Shown here piece after piece: positions 26,602 to 35,586 of a stretch of DNA of 50,789 nt. Position 1 is the first letter of the stretch, and each line of letters begins with the position of its first letter. Below the pieces are notes generated by a model. That model was not told the origin of the DNA. It ran no database searches and saw nothing but the letters and a program-made list of their open reading frames with translations. A program made the position numbers and the translations under genes. The stretch comes from Clostridia bacterium (lineage in GTDB: Bacteria > Bacillota > Clostridia > Christensenellales > Borkfalkiaceae). The stretch is taken from positions 1 to 50,789 of the forward strand of contig JAGHIT010000106.1 in assembly GCA_017887095.1 (NCBI GenBank), in the 5' to 3' direction.

Positions 26602-26631
26602 AGCGTATGCGACAACAAAAGCGAATATGAC
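26602..26631 (-). promoter_or_regulatory. sigma-E promoter of spoIVA
   Basis: GTCATATT (26624-26631), 14 bases, CATACGCT (26602-26609). This fits the mother-cell sigma-E consensus in both boxes and spacing. Confidence 0.75.
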
Positions 26632-26709
26632 AAAGTAAGCTGCATACCGCGATCGCCCAAACTTTTTCCCTGCGCCGCGCGCAAAGATCGCGTACTTCTT
26701 TGTGATTGT

Positions 26710-26738
26710 TTGACAGACAACGCTGCGTCTTCTATAAT
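26710..26738 (+). promoter_or_regulatory. sigma-A promoter of the HAD hydrolase gene
   Basis: TTGACA (26710-26715), 17 bases, TATAAT (26733-26738). The ATG starts six bases after the -10 box, so the message is predicted to be leaderless. Confidence 0.88.
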
Positions 26739-26744
26739 ATAAGT

Positions 26745-27395
26745 ATGAACCGGACATTCAAAGCACTCCTTTTCGACCTGGACGGCACACTCACCGATCC
26801 GTTTGAGGGCATTGCCAATTCCATTGCTTACGCACTCCGCAAATTTGGCATCGAAGTCGAAGACAAGCACTCTCTTACTGCATTCATCGGTCCTCCGCTC
26901 GTACAGTCATTTTGCACTTTTTGCGGGTTTACCCGAAACAATGCCCTGAAAGCCGTGGAGTTCTACCGTGAATACTTTGCCGAGAAGGGACTCTATGAAA
27001 ATGTCGTCTATGATGGGATCGTCCCAATGCTACAGATGCTGAAGGCTCACGGCAAACAACTGTATGTCGCCACGTCCAAGCCGGAAGTCTTTGCCAAGCG
27101 TATCATAGAGCATTTCGGCATGGCAGAATATTTCGTCGGCGTTGCGGGCGCAACCTTGGACTCTTCGCGTAACGAAAAAGCGGACGTCATCGCTTATGCG
27201 CTGAAAAAATATGCCGTCGACGCGGAAAGCGCCCTCATTATCGGCGACAGAAAGCATGATATCCTCGGCGCGAAAGCAAACGGGCTGCACTCCATGGGCG
27301 TTTTATACGGTTACGGCAGCCAACAAGAGCTGCGCGCCGCAGGCGCAGACATGCTCGCAGATGCGCCGCTTTCGATCGCCGAGATGCTCATATGA
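26745..27395 (+). CDS. HAD-family phosphatase (phosphoglycolate phosphatase-like)
   Basis: A 216-residue soluble HAD-IA hydrolase that removes phosphate from a small metabolite through a phospho-aspartate. Motif I is FDLDGTLTD with the catalytic Asp11 and Asp13, motif II YVATSKP (Ser/Thr), motif III Lys in the NEKADV region and motif IV IIGDRKHDILGA. A helical cap lies between motif I and II. It resembles Gph/5'-nucleotidase-like members; the substrate is uncertain. The start at 26745 is preferred over an upstream ATG because the promoter -10 box lies between them. No Shine-Dalgarno is present. Confidence 0.92.
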   Translation: MNRTFKALLFDLDGTLTDPFEGIANSIAYALRKFGIEVEDKHSLTAFIGPPLVQSFCTFCGFTRNNALKAVEFYREYFAEKGLYENVVYDGIVPMLQMLKAHGKQLYVATSKPEVFAKRIIEHFGMAEYFVGVAGATLDSSRNEKADVIAYALKKYAVDAESALIIGDRKHDILGAKANGLHSMGVLYGYGSQQELRAAGADMLADAPLSIAEMLI

Positions 27396-27499
27396 CGTGC
27401 AAAAAATAACCTAGAGCGTGCAAAGCGGCCTGCGAATTCGGGCATAACCGTTATCCGCCGGCAATATGAAATACAAAAAAAGCAAAAGAGGAAAATCCA

Positions 27500-27528
27500 T
27501 TGACCGGCAGCGCAATCTGCATTATAAT
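27500..27528 (+). promoter_or_regulatory. sigma-A promoter of the GH30/DUF1294 operon
   Basis: TTGACC (27500-27505), 17 bases, TATAAT (27523-27528). Confidence 0.85.
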
Positions 27529-27561
27529 GGGGTAGACATTTTTCCCAGACGGAGATCCGAT

Positions 27562-28893
27562 ATGATGAAACTCATCCGACAGATCACAACCACAGAGAAA
27601 ACGCCCATGGACGATCGCATCCGAACGGGCGGTATTTGCACGAGCGAGCTGAGTAATCTGCCGCCCTTGCGCAACGTGAAATGGCGCGGATTCGGCGGAT
27701 GCCTCAACGAGGCGGGCATCGCTGCGCTGGACATGCTGCCTCCTTCGCTGAGAAACAGCATTTTGGACGATCTGTTTCTGCCGGAACGCATGGGACTGAA
27801 TTTCTGCCGCCTGCCGATAGGCGCCAATGACTATGCGTTGGAATGGTACTCCTGCGACGAAACGTCCGAGGACTATTCCCTGCGGGATTTCTCGATCGCA
27901 CGGGACAAGCACTTTGTTCTGCGCTATGCGGAAGAAGCGCTTGCGCGCAACCCGAACATAGAATTTTTCGCCTCTCCCTGGAGCCCGCCGTCCTGGATGA
28001 AAGAACCTGCCCGCTACTGCGGCGGGCACATAAGGTCAACTCCGGAAGTTCTCTCGGCATATGCACGTTACCTTATGAAATGGCTCCGAGCCTATGAAGA
28101 GGAAGGCATACACGTCAGTATCTTGCTTCCGCAAAACGAATGGGCGTCAGACAACATTTACCCCACCTGCCTCTGGACGGGCGAAATGATGCGGGAATTT
28201 ATCGCAAAATACCTCGGTCCGGCGTTGGAAACGAGCGGTCTTACCACAGAGCTTTGGCTGGGCACGATCAACGGGACCGGGACTTTGGGAGGTCCCGGCT
28301 CTCGCTATAACGAATACACCAATATTGTACTGGATGATCCCGAAGCCTTCCGTCATATCAGAGGCGTAGCCTATCAGTGGGAAGGCAAGGCGGCACTCCG
28401 CCCCAGCGTGGAAAGTTACCCGGAACTGGAGTACATGCAGAGCGAAAACGAATGCGGAGACGGTTCCAACAGCTGGGAGTATGCCAATTATGTATTCGAA
28501 CTCATGCGGCTGTATATCACGGGCGGCGTTTGCGCCTACTGTTACTGGAATGCCGTTCTTCCCAAGGGAGGCGAAAGTTCCTGGGGCTGGAAACAGAACA
28601 GTATGATCACGACGGAACGCGGGACCGCACACAGAGAATATGAGTACTATATATTTTATCATGCGGCAGGCTTTGTCCGGCGCGGAGCGCAAGTCCTTCG
28701 CCTGAGCGGCCGCATGAGCGGAAACGCGTTCGGATTCATCAATCCCGACGGAACGCATGTGATCGTCATACAGAATCCCTTTCCTTACGAAAAGAGCATA
28801 TCGTACGAAGGCGCATCTTGCACGCTGATGCCTCGCTCTGTGACCACGCTTCTCTTTTCCGATACGACGGAGGCGCCTTTTTCTCAATCATGA
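27562..28893 (+). CDS. Glycoside hydrolase family 30 (glucosylceramidase-like)
   Basis: A 443-residue retaining glycosidase of the clan GH-A (TIM barrel) with a small beta domain at the C-terminus. The proposed acid/base is Glu193 in LLPQNEWASD and the nucleophile Glu295 in MQSENECG. FFASPWSPPSWMK is the well-conserved family segment. No signal peptide is seen, so it should act inside the cell on an imported glycoside; the exact linkage (beta-glucoside, beta-xyloside or other) is not set by the sequence. The start at 27562 follows GGAGAT. It overlaps the next gene by ATGA. Confidence 0.9.
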   Translation: MMKLIRQITTTEKTPMDDRIRTGGICTSELSNLPPLRNVKWRGFGGCLNEAGIAALDMLPPSLRNSILDDLFLPERMGLNFCRLPIGANDYALEWYSCDETSEDYSLRDFSIARDKHFVLRYAEEALARNPNIEFFASPWSPPSWMKEPARYCGGHIRSTPEVLSAYARYLMKWLRAYEEEGIHVSILLPQNEWASDNIYPTCLWTGEMMREFIAKYLGPALETSGLTTELWLGTINGTGTLGGPGSRYNEYTNIVLDDPEAFRHIRGVAYQWEGKAALRPSVESYPELEYMQSENECGDGSNSWEYANYVFELMRLYITGGVCAYCYWNAVLPKGGESSWGWKQNSMITTERGTAHREYEYYIFYHAAGFVRRGAQVLRLSGRMSGNAFGFINPDGTHVIVIQNPFPYEKSISYEGASCTLMPRSVTTLLFSDTTEAPFSQS

Positions 28894-29168
28894 TTTGGTT
28901 TTATCTCTTCTGCGGAGCAATGGCTCTCATCTCTCTGATCACCTTCTGCCTCTATGCACGCGATAAATATGCGGCAAAAAACGGAAAATGGCGCATTCCG
29001 GAAAAGACTCTGCTTCTGTGCTCCTTCTTTTGCGGCGCAATCGGCGGCACGCTTGCCATGGCTCTGTTCCGACATAAAACACAACACTGGTATTTTATAG
29101 CCGTGAACGCCTTCGGACTGATTTGGCAAATCGCCGCACTCATTGCAGTCACGATCCTTGCCATGTAG
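28890..29168 (+). CDS. DUF1294 small membrane protein
   Basis: A 92-residue protein with three hydrophobic segments and the DUF1294 pattern: YARDKYAAKNGKWRIPEKTLL, GGTLAMALFRHKTQHWYF. The function of the family is unknown. The start at 28890 overlaps the GH30 stop as ATGA, so translation is coupled. Confidence 0.88.
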   Translation: MIWFYLFCGAMALISLITFCLYARDKYAAKNGKWRIPEKTLLLCSFFCGAIGGTLAMALFRHKTQHWYFIAVNAFGLIWQIAALIAVTILAM

Positions 29169-29176
29169 CACTCAAC

Positions 29177-29220
29177 GATAAAAAACAACGGCGCCTTATC
29201 CGGCGCCGTTGTTTTTTATC
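29177..29220. terminator. Bidirectional terminator
   Basis: Perfect 19-bp arms (GATAAAAAACAACGGCGCC and its complement) around TTATCC between convergent genes. T-tracts lie on both strands. Confidence 0.92.
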
Positions 29221-29226
29221 GGATGA

Positions 29227-29676
29227 TCACTCGGACTTTTCGGAATCCTTGCTCTCTTCTGCAGACGATTCCGTGGACGCCGGCTCAGACTGCGCGGCAG
29301 AAGCGTTCGAGGTTTCTGCCTTCGTCTCTTTCTTCTGCTCCGTCCTGGAGGAAGTCAGAGACACATCGCAAAGCGTCATGATGATACCGGCCGCAAAAAT
29401 GCCGATCTTGGCAAGCAAAACAAAGAAGCTGATCCAGTTGAGTGCGGTACCCATATTCACGTTCAAGGAAGCGATGCCGCTTAAAATGGCGATGAGCGCC
29501 TCGATCGCGGTAAAGATCAGCGTGATCACAAGCACCAGCTTTGCCGTCTTCTGCAATTCCTTATCGTTCGATTTGACGATGGCATATCCGCCCACAATGG
29601 CGTATGCAATGATGCTCAGATAGCCGCACAGCCAGATAAGCACCTTTTTCCAGCTCTTTGTCCAGATTTCCTTCAT
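29227..29676 (-). CDS. Small membrane protein with acidic Ser/Glu-rich tail
   Basis: 149 residues, not recognised. Three hydrophobic segments are visible: about 12-34 (LIWLCGYLSIIAYAIVGGYA), 46-68 (LVLVITLIFTAIEALIAIL) and 80-104 (ISFFVLLAKIGIFAAGIIM). A polar tail of about 45 residues is rich in Ser, Glu and Lys. The start at 29676 has GGAGG upstream; an earlier in-frame ATG lies before the promoter. It is monocistronic. Confidence 0.8.
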   Translation of the reverse strand: MKEIWTKSWKKVLIWLCGYLSIIAYAIVGGYAIVKSNDKELQKTAKLVLVITLIFTAIEALIAILSGIASLNVNMGTALNWISFFVLLAKIGIFAAGIIMTLCDVSLTSSRTEQKKETKAETSNASAAQSEPASTESSAEESKDSEKSE

Positions 29677-29700
29677 ATGATTGCCTCCATATTTTTCATC

Positions 29701-29729
29701 ATTATAATGCCATTCGACAAAAATGTCAA
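29701..29729 (-). promoter_or_regulatory. sigma-A promoter of the small membrane protein gene
   Basis: TTGACA (29724-29729), 17 bases, TATAAT (29701-29706). Confidence 0.88.
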
Positions 29730-29866
29730 CCCTTGCGCAAAAATAATCTCCACCGCACCACGATCTTTTTCCAAATGAAAGCTCGTCGACCGCAGGAAAA
29801 CAGAATGTCCCGTCCGAAAAAAGCAGACGGGACAAACGTTATGAGCTGTGTACTTCTGTCAGAAAA

Positions 29867-31948
29867 TTATTCGGAAACAGGCTCCAGGATAGCGGTAACC
29901 GTAAGATCATTCACCGCGTCACAAGCTACGGTGATCGTATCCCCCGGCTTAAATTCTGTTTCTACATAGTATCCGTTATAATCTTCCGCAGGTTTTGCTG
30001 ACAGATTATATGTTACGCCGTTCACAACAACAGAAACGTTACAGCGCCACAGCAGCACGGTTCCGGAGAATACAAGGCGATAGGTACCTGCTTCAATATC
30101 GTTTCCGACCATCATCGTGACCGCCTCACCCAAACCGCGATTTCCTCCGGGAAGCGTGATCGAGATTTCTTCCGACGTTGTGACGGTGGGAACAGTCGTT
30201 TCTTCAACAGTAATATCTAGCTGCACTTGCTCGCTTGCACTGTGGAACACCAACATGCAATATTCATTCGACGCGGTAACCGTCTCGAAAGTAGCCGAAA
30301 GCTGATCGGAAGTGATCAGGAAATCCTTTGCCGAACCATCGGGGCTGATCAACGTAACGGTGAATGCTACGTCGGTCGATGATCCTACCGTCAGTTTATA
30401 CCAGCCGGCAGCGCCCATGATCATGCTGCCCGTGGTAATTTTCGGACGATTGGTCTCTTCATCCAACTCATCGATGGAAGTTGTCGGTACAGAAATAGAA
30501 AGTGTCGCAGAAGAAGCGTTTCTAAACTGGAAGTTTGACCTTCCCTGGATCATCGTCTGACCGGTTCCCTGCACTCTGAAGCCCTCAAGCTCCACATCGG
30601 GATCCGCATATGTATAGAGACCGTCGCGATAATATCCTCTGCTGGAAAAACGGTAGCTTACAGTATAATCATAAGTGCCGTTTTCCACATTGGCTTCCGT
30701 GAGAGCGGGCAGTGTAATGGTTTGCATCGTCTTTTCGCAAACGGGGCACTTCAGTTCCGCCGAGCCTGCGGCCGATGCGGTCGGTGCCTGTGTCACCTCC
30801 GCGGTATATGGCTCGGTATGAGCCTTTACGGGTATGGTGACTTCCGTCACTTCCGTCTTGCCCTCCGCGTCGGAGAACGTCTTGCCGCACGCCGAGCAGG
30901 TGTAATATTCGATATTCCCCGCTTCCGCGCAGGTCGCTTCCTTGGCTTCCGTCTTGGTCAGCTTATGACCCGCGGGAATGCCGACTTCCGTCACTTCCGT
31001 CTTGCCCTCCGCGTCGGAGAGCGTCTTGCCGCACGCCGAGCAGGTGTAGTACTCGATATTGCCCGCTTCCGCGCAGGTCGCGTCCACCGCTTCCGTCTTA
31101 GTCATCTTGTGCCCTGCGGCGGGGATGCCGACCTCCGTCACTTCCGTCTTGCCCTCCGCGTCGGAGAACGTCTTGCCGCACGCCGAGCAGGTATAATATT
31201 CGATATTGCCCGCTTCCGTGCAGGTCGCTTCCTTCGCTTCTGTCTTGGTCAGCTTGTGACCTGCGGCGGGGATGCCGACCTCCGTCACTTCCGTCTTACC
31301 CTCCGCGTCGGAGAACATCTTGCCGCACGCCGAGCAGGTATAATATTCGATATTTCCCGCTTCCGTGCAGGTCGCGTCCACCGCTTCCGTCTTGGTCATC
31401 TTGTGCCCTGCGGCGGGGATGCCGACCTCCGTCACTTCCGTCTTACCCTCCGCGTCGGAGAACATTTTATCGCAGACAGAGCAGGTATAATATTCGATAT
31501 TTCCTGCTTCCGTACAGGTCGCCGCCTTCGCCGCCGTCCTGGTCAGCGCGTGTCCTGCCGCAGATACGGAAACATTCGCCACTTCCGCTTTTCCTTCCGC
31601 GTCGGAGAACGTCTTGCCGCACGCCGAGCAGGTATAGTACTCGATGTTCCCTGCTTCCGTACAAGTTGCAGCCTTCCCCTCCGTCTTTGTCAGGGTATGC
31701 CCCACGGCGTCGGTCACTGCCGACTCATATGTGATCTCATGGTTCCCCTCTTCATCGGAAAATGTCTTGCCGCACCCGGAACAGACATAATAGGCAATAT
31801 GCCCGTCTTCCGTACAGGTCGCTTCCACAGCTTCCACAAAGTTCATTGTGTGCTTGTGCTCTTCCGCAGGCTCCGAACAGGCAACCAAAGCCGCCGTCAT
31901 AATTCCAGCCAACTAAACGGTACAGCAAATCGTTATCAGCCGTTTCAT
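29867..31948 (-). pseudogene. Cys-rich tandem-repeat lipoprotein gene interrupted by an amber codon in its signal peptide
   Basis: With AGGAGGG in front, translation should begin at ATG 31946-31948 (MKRLITICCTV). TAG at 31913-31915 then interrupts the signal peptide, and the frame resumes with LAGIMTAALVACSEP, a proper lipobox (LVAC). Restarting at TTG 31910-31912 would lack the basic n-region. Downstream the frame is open for about 680 residues: seven 49-residue repeats with ATCTEAGNIEYYTCSACGKTFSD and a lead His, one degenerate unit, then two beta-sandwich-like domains of about 290 residues. TAG is a normal stop elsewhere in this window. Either the gene is broken by a single base change, or the base is an assembly error. 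Confidence 0.75.
30826..31860. repeat. 147-bp tandem repeats (49 residues each) in the lipoprotein gene
   Basis: Six near-identical units lie between about 30826 and 31705 and a seventh, diverged one is next to the lipobox. Units alternate in two versions (HKLTKTEAKEATC and HKMTKTEAVDATC), a pattern suggesting duplication of a two-unit block. One unit has lost an Ala codon before its Gly. Confidence 0.92.
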
Positions 31949-32137
31949 GTTTCCCTCCTCTTCATATGCTTTTCAAATTTGATATAACACGACGATTTCA
32001 CGTCACTCAAACCTATTAATTGTTTTTGTTCTTTGCCTTCGGCAAAGAACAGAGGGCTAGCCCTCTAAAAAATCGAACGTCGTTTCCCCCTTTTTTTGTG
32101 ATAAAATGGAGAAAAGCGTATGAAATTTTTATAAATT
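31949..32137 (-). promoter_or_regulatory. Long 5' leader of the repeat lipoprotein gene
   Basis: From the promoter to the start codon there are about 190 untranslated bases. The only structure I see is the pair of adjacent hairpins at 32028-32066 and a purine run AAAAAAAGGGGGAAACG before them. No known riboswitch consensus is recognised. Bases 32173-32322, between the promoter and the UvrA-like gene stop, are AT-rich and without visible features. Confidence 0.5.
32028..32066. repeat. Two adjacent palindromes in the lipoprotein leader
   Basis: On the plus strand, GTTCTTTGCC-TTC-GGCAAAGAAC is directly followed by AGAGGGC-TA-GCCCTCT. Both stems are perfect. Neither strand has a T-tract immediately downstream, so they are not ordinary terminators. 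Confidence 0.85.
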
Positions 32138-32143
32138 ACTTTT

Positions 32144-32172
32144 ATTTTAATACTTAATTTTGCAAAAGTCAA
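32144..32172 (-). promoter_or_regulatory. sigma-A promoter of the repeat lipoprotein gene
   Basis: TTGACT (32167-32172), 17 bases, TAAAAT (32144-32149), in an AT-rich tract. Confidence 0.75.
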
Positions 32173-32322
32173 CAAGCAAATCCAAAAAAGAAACTTTCAA
32201 ATCATGAAAGAAATCTATAATCGCTATTTTTATTTTGCATTTATTGTCCGATCTGTTCTCCCGGCTTATTTCCCATTGATTCATTCCGGCAACACCACGC
32301 GATCACTCTGCCAACGCAGATC

Positions 32323-34800
32323 TCAGATAAACTTTCCCGTCCTGCTCTCGGAGGAAAGCTTCACTTCTTCGGGCGTTCCCGCCGCCACGATCCTACCTCC
32401 TTCGGCTCCGCCGCCCGGTCCCATATCGACGATATAATCTGCACAACGAATGACGTCCAAGTCATGTTCAATGACGATGACCGTTGCGCCGTGATCGATG
32501 AGCGTCTGAAACACACCCACGAGCGTCTTTACGTCCGAAGGATGCAGCCCGATCGTCGGTTCATCGAACACGAACACGCAATCGTTCTGGTCCCGTCCCA
32601 TCTCACTCGCAAGCTTGAGACGCTGCGCCTCCCCGCCCGACAGGCTCGGCGTTGCCTCGCCAAGCGTCAGATATCCAAGTCCGAGATCATCCAATACCTG
32701 CAATCGCCGGCAAACCAGCTCCATATCACGGCAGGAAGCGATCGCACTGTGTACATTCATAGCCATCACATCGGGCAGAGAGTACGATCTTCCCGTACTT
32801 GTCTTATACTGTACCGAATGGGCGTCTCTGCCATAGCGCGATCCGCGGCATTCGGGGCAGGGAACCTCCACATCGGGCAGAAACTGCACGTCCAGACTTA
32901 TGATACCCGTGCCGTCACAGACCGGACAACGCAGCTTCCCCGTATTGTAAGAGAAGTCCCCCGCCTTATATCCGCGCGCTTTCGCCTCCGTCGTGCGGGC
33001 AAAAATCTTGCGCAGTTCATCGTGAACATCGGCATACGTTGCGACCGTCGAACGCACATTGACGCCGATCGGCGTTGCATCGATCAGTTTGACCTGCGCA
33101 ATCCCTTCCGCCTCGATGTTCAGGACATGCTCCGGGAGTTTCTTTCCTCCGATCTTTGCTTCCAGTGCGGGGATCAGACTTTCTAAAATGAGCGTCGTCT
33201 TCCCCGAACCGGATACGCCTGTCACGACCGTGAGCCTGCCCTTCGGGATGCTGACTTCCAACGGTCTGACCGTATGGATCGCGCCGATCGAAAGACGTAT
33301 GCTCCCCGCCGCATACAGTGCGTCTGCAGACACCTGCGGCCGCAATCTCGCCTGCAGCTTTCCGCTCAGATAGGGTCCGATTTTGGAATCCGCATTGTTT
33401 CCGATCTCCTCAACCGTACCCTGCGCGATCACATAACCGCCGTCCGCACCCGCTCCCGGTCCCATTTCAATGATATGATCGGCAACTCTCAGAATCTGCG
33501 TATCGTGATCAACCAGCACAACGGAATTGCCGTCCGAAATGAGATCGTGCATGACGTCGACAAGCCCTGCAATATTGAAAGGATGAAGCCCGATAGACGG
33601 TTCGTCCAACACATAAAGGACGCCCGTCGTCCGGTTGCGTACGGCGCGCGCAAGCTGCATGCGCTGCCGCTCCCCCGTCGAGAGCGTAGATGCGGCGCGA
33701 TCGAGCGTAAGGTATCCAAGCCCCAGATCCAGCAGACGTTTCGCTGCGGTGCGGAAAGACTCGCAGATGCTCTCCGCCATCGGGCGCATCTCCTCGGGCA
33801 GGCTTCCCGGAACGCCGTCCACCCATTGGGTCAGGTCTGTGAGCGTCATGCGGCAAACCTCATCAAGAGAGAGCCCGCGTAAACGTGGTGCGCGCGCCTC
33901 TCGGCTGAGACGCGATCCGCCGCATTCCGGGCAGCATTCCTGTTTGAGAAATTTTTCCACGCGCTTCATCCCGCTCTCGTCTTTAACTTTGGAAAGCGCG
34001 TTTTCTACTGTGTAAACAGCATTATAATAGGTAAAATCCAGTTCTGTTGCGACATCCGAATTTTTCGCACGATACAGAATATGTTTCTTTTCGGCAGGAC
34101 CGTGAAAGACGATATCTTTTTCCCGTTCCGTCAAATCGCGGAACGGAACATCGGTACGCACCCCCATTGCCCGGCACACATCCGTCATCAGCGACCACAT
34201 CAGCGAATTCCAGGGCGCGACCGCGCCCGCATCGATGGACAGGCTTTCGTCCGGTACAAGCGTACTTTTATCTACTGTACGAACGATGCCCGTCCCGCCG
34301 CACGCAGGACAAGCGCCGCGGCTGTTGAACGCCAACTCCTCCGCGGAAGGAGCATAGAACTTCGCACCGCATTCGGGACAGACAAGTTCCTGTTCCGCAG
34401 CAACTGCAAGCGAGGGGGGAAGATAATGTCCGTTGGGGCAACGGTGACTTGCAAGGCGCGAAAACATGAGCCGAAGGCTGTTCAAAAGTTCTGTCCCCGT
34501 GCCGAAGGTACTGCGTATCCCCGGAACGGCCGGCCGCTGATGCAGCGCAAGCGCAGCGGGAACATACAAAATATCGTCCACTTGTGCCTTTGCCGCCTGC
34601 GTCATGCGCCGTCGCGTATATGTAGAGAGCGCTTCCAGATAACGCCGGGAACCCTCCGCATACAGAACGCCCAAAGCAAGCGATGACTTTCCCGAACCGG
34701 ATACTCCTGCGATCCCGACGACCTCATTCAAAGGCACGTCCACATTGATGTTTTTCAGATTGTGTACCCGCGCACCGCGGATTTCTATATGATCTGCCAT
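32323..34800 (-). CDS. Class II UvrA-like ATPase (UvrA2)
   Basis: An 825-residue dimeric ABC-type ATPase related to the DNA-damage sensor UvrA. Both nucleotide-binding halves are complete: Walker [10 protein letters not shown] near residue 33 and GVSGSGKTT near 505, signatures [12 protein letters not shown] and [12 protein letters not shown], Walker [12 protein letters not shown] and [11 protein letters not shown]. Zinc modules are CPNGH...CPECG...CPACGG, CCPECGG and CPVCDG...CPECRG. It is shorter than UvrA (about 940), consistent with loss of the UvrB-binding insert in class II proteins, which are linked to drug or DNA-intercalator tolerance. The start at 34800 follows GGGAGGA. It is monocistronic. 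Confidence 0.92.
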   Translation of the reverse strand: MADHIEIRGARVHNLKNINVDVPLNEVVGIAGVSGSGKSSLALGVLYAEGSRRYLEALSTYTRRRMTQAAKAQVDDILYVPAALALHQRPAVPGIRSTFGTGTELLNSLRLMFSRLASHRCPNGHYLPPSLAVAAEQELVCPECGAKFYAPSAEELAFNSRGACPACGGTGIVRTVDKSTLVPDESLSIDAGAVAPWNSLMWSLMTDVCRAMGVRTDVPFRDLTEREKDIVFHGPAEKKHILYRAKNSDVATELDFTYYNAVYTVENALSKVKDESGMKRVEKFLKQECCPECGGSRLSREARAPRLRGLSLDEVCRMTLTDLTQWVDGVPGSLPEEMRPMAESICESFRTAAKRLLDLGLGYLTLDRAASTLSTGERQRMQLARAVRNRTTGVLYVLDEPSIGLHPFNIAGLVDVMHDLISDGNSVVLVDHDTQILRVADHIIEMGPGAGADGGYVIAQGTVEEIGNNADSKIGPYLSGKLQARLRPQVSADALYAAGSIRLSIGAIHTVRPLEVSIPKGRLTVVTGVSGSGKTTLILESLIPALEAKIGGKKLPEHVLNIEAEGIAQVKLIDATPIGVNVRSTVATYADVHDELRKIFARTTEAKARGYKAGDFSYNTGKLRCPVCDGTGIISLDVQFLPDVEVPCPECRGSRYGRDAHSVQYKTSTGRSYSLPDVMAMNVHSAIASCRDMELVCRRLQVLDDLGLGYLTLGEATPSLSGGEAQRLKLASEMGRDQNDCVFVFDEPTIGLHPSDVKTLVGVFQTLIDHGATVIVIEHDLDVIRCADYIVDMGPGGGAEGGRIVAAGTPEEVKLSSESRTGKFI

Positions 34801-34820
34801 GCCGTCCTCCCGTTTCATAC

Positions 34821-34849
34821 AGTATACCATTTCCGAACATAAAAATCAA
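34821..34849 (-). promoter_or_regulatory. sigma-A promoter of the UvrA2 gene
   Basis: TTGATT (34844-34849), 17 bases, TATACT (34821-34826). Confidence 0.75.
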
Positions 34850-34952
34850 GAGGCCGATCTCGGCGCCTCACGGCAGCAGACCGAAAGTCGACGCAACACT
34901 TCGTACTGTCGGGCTATTCCCGATCCGACGCACATATATTATGCGGCAAAGC

Positions 34953-34981
34953 TTGCTTTTTCAAAAGAAATGTTGTATAAT
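34953..34981 (+). promoter_or_regulatory. sigma-A promoter of the ferritin gene
   Basis: TTGCTT (34953-34958), 17 bases, TATAAT (34976-34981). No Fur or PerR box is evident to the eye. Confidence 0.75.
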
Positions 34982-35007
34982 ATCATCCGAAATTCAGGAG
35001 GTCAACG

Positions 35008-35529
35008 ATGTTAGACAATACTGTCAGGCAGCTTCTCAACGAACAGGTCACAAAAGAATTTTATTCCGCTTATCTCTACCTCGACTTTGCAAATTATTAT
35101 GCAGATGCGGGGCTGGACGGATTTGCGCACTGGTACGAAATTCAAGCGCAGGAAGAGCGTGATCACGCAATGATGATACGCCGCTATCTCCTCGACAACG
35201 GAGAACGCGTTTTGTTTGCGGCAATCGAAAAGCCGGACAAACTGTATGAAAACGATGCCGCACCCGTCAAAGCGGGACTTGCGCATGAACAGCTTGTAAC
35301 GGCATCCATCAACGCCATCTATGCGGCTGCATTTTCCGCAAAGGATTTTAAAACCATGCAATTCCTGGACTGGTTCGTAAAAGAACAGGGCGAGGAAGAA
35401 AAAAATGCCGAGGATCTGGTCAAAAAGATGCAACTCTTTGGCGGCGATCCGAAGAGCTTATACCTGCTCAACAGCGAACTTGCGGCGCGCGTCTATACGG
35501 CACCGTCCACAAACGCGCCCGCCATGTAA
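35008..35529 (+). CDS. ftnA: Non-heme ferritin
   Basis: A 173-residue four-helix-bundle protein that assembles into 24-mers and stores iron as ferric mineral. Ferroxidase ligands are visible: Glu17 in VTKEFYSAYLYLD, the EERDH motif (Glu50, His53) and Glu94/Glu127 equivalents in HEQLVTASINAIY and VKEQGEEEKNAED. The start at 35008 has CAGGAGG at ideal spacing. It is monocistronic, ending at a terminator shared with the phage-type cluster. Confidence 0.94.
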   Translation: MLDNTVRQLLNEQVTKEFYSAYLYLDFANYYADAGLDGFAHWYEIQAQEERDHAMMIRRYLLDNGERVLFAAIEKPDKLYENDAAPVKAGLAHEQLVTASINAIYAAAFSAKDFKTMQFLDWFVKEQGEEEKNAEDLVKKMQLFGGDPKSLYLLNSELAARVYTAPSTNAPAM

Positions 35530-35553
35530 ATGGCGTATTCACCCCATTCAAAA

Positions 35554-35586
35554 ACAGGTCCCGCAACGGCGGGACCTGTCCTTTTT
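35554..35586. terminator. Bidirectional terminator between ferritin and the head-gene cluster
   Basis: ACAGGTCCCGC, loop AACG, GCGGGACCTGT. CCTTTTT follows on the plus strand and TTTTTG on the minus strand. It marks the 3' end of the phage-type operon. Confidence 0.92.

Noticed and set aside
29867-31948. Recoding of TAG as an amino acid
   Set aside because: TAG ends other intact genes in the window, so general reassignment is excluded; only local read-through remains possible.
30722-31987. A 421-codon plus-strand frame opposite the repeat lipoprotein
   Set aside because: It arises from the periodic, GC-biased codons of the repeats on the other strand and has no start signal or homology.
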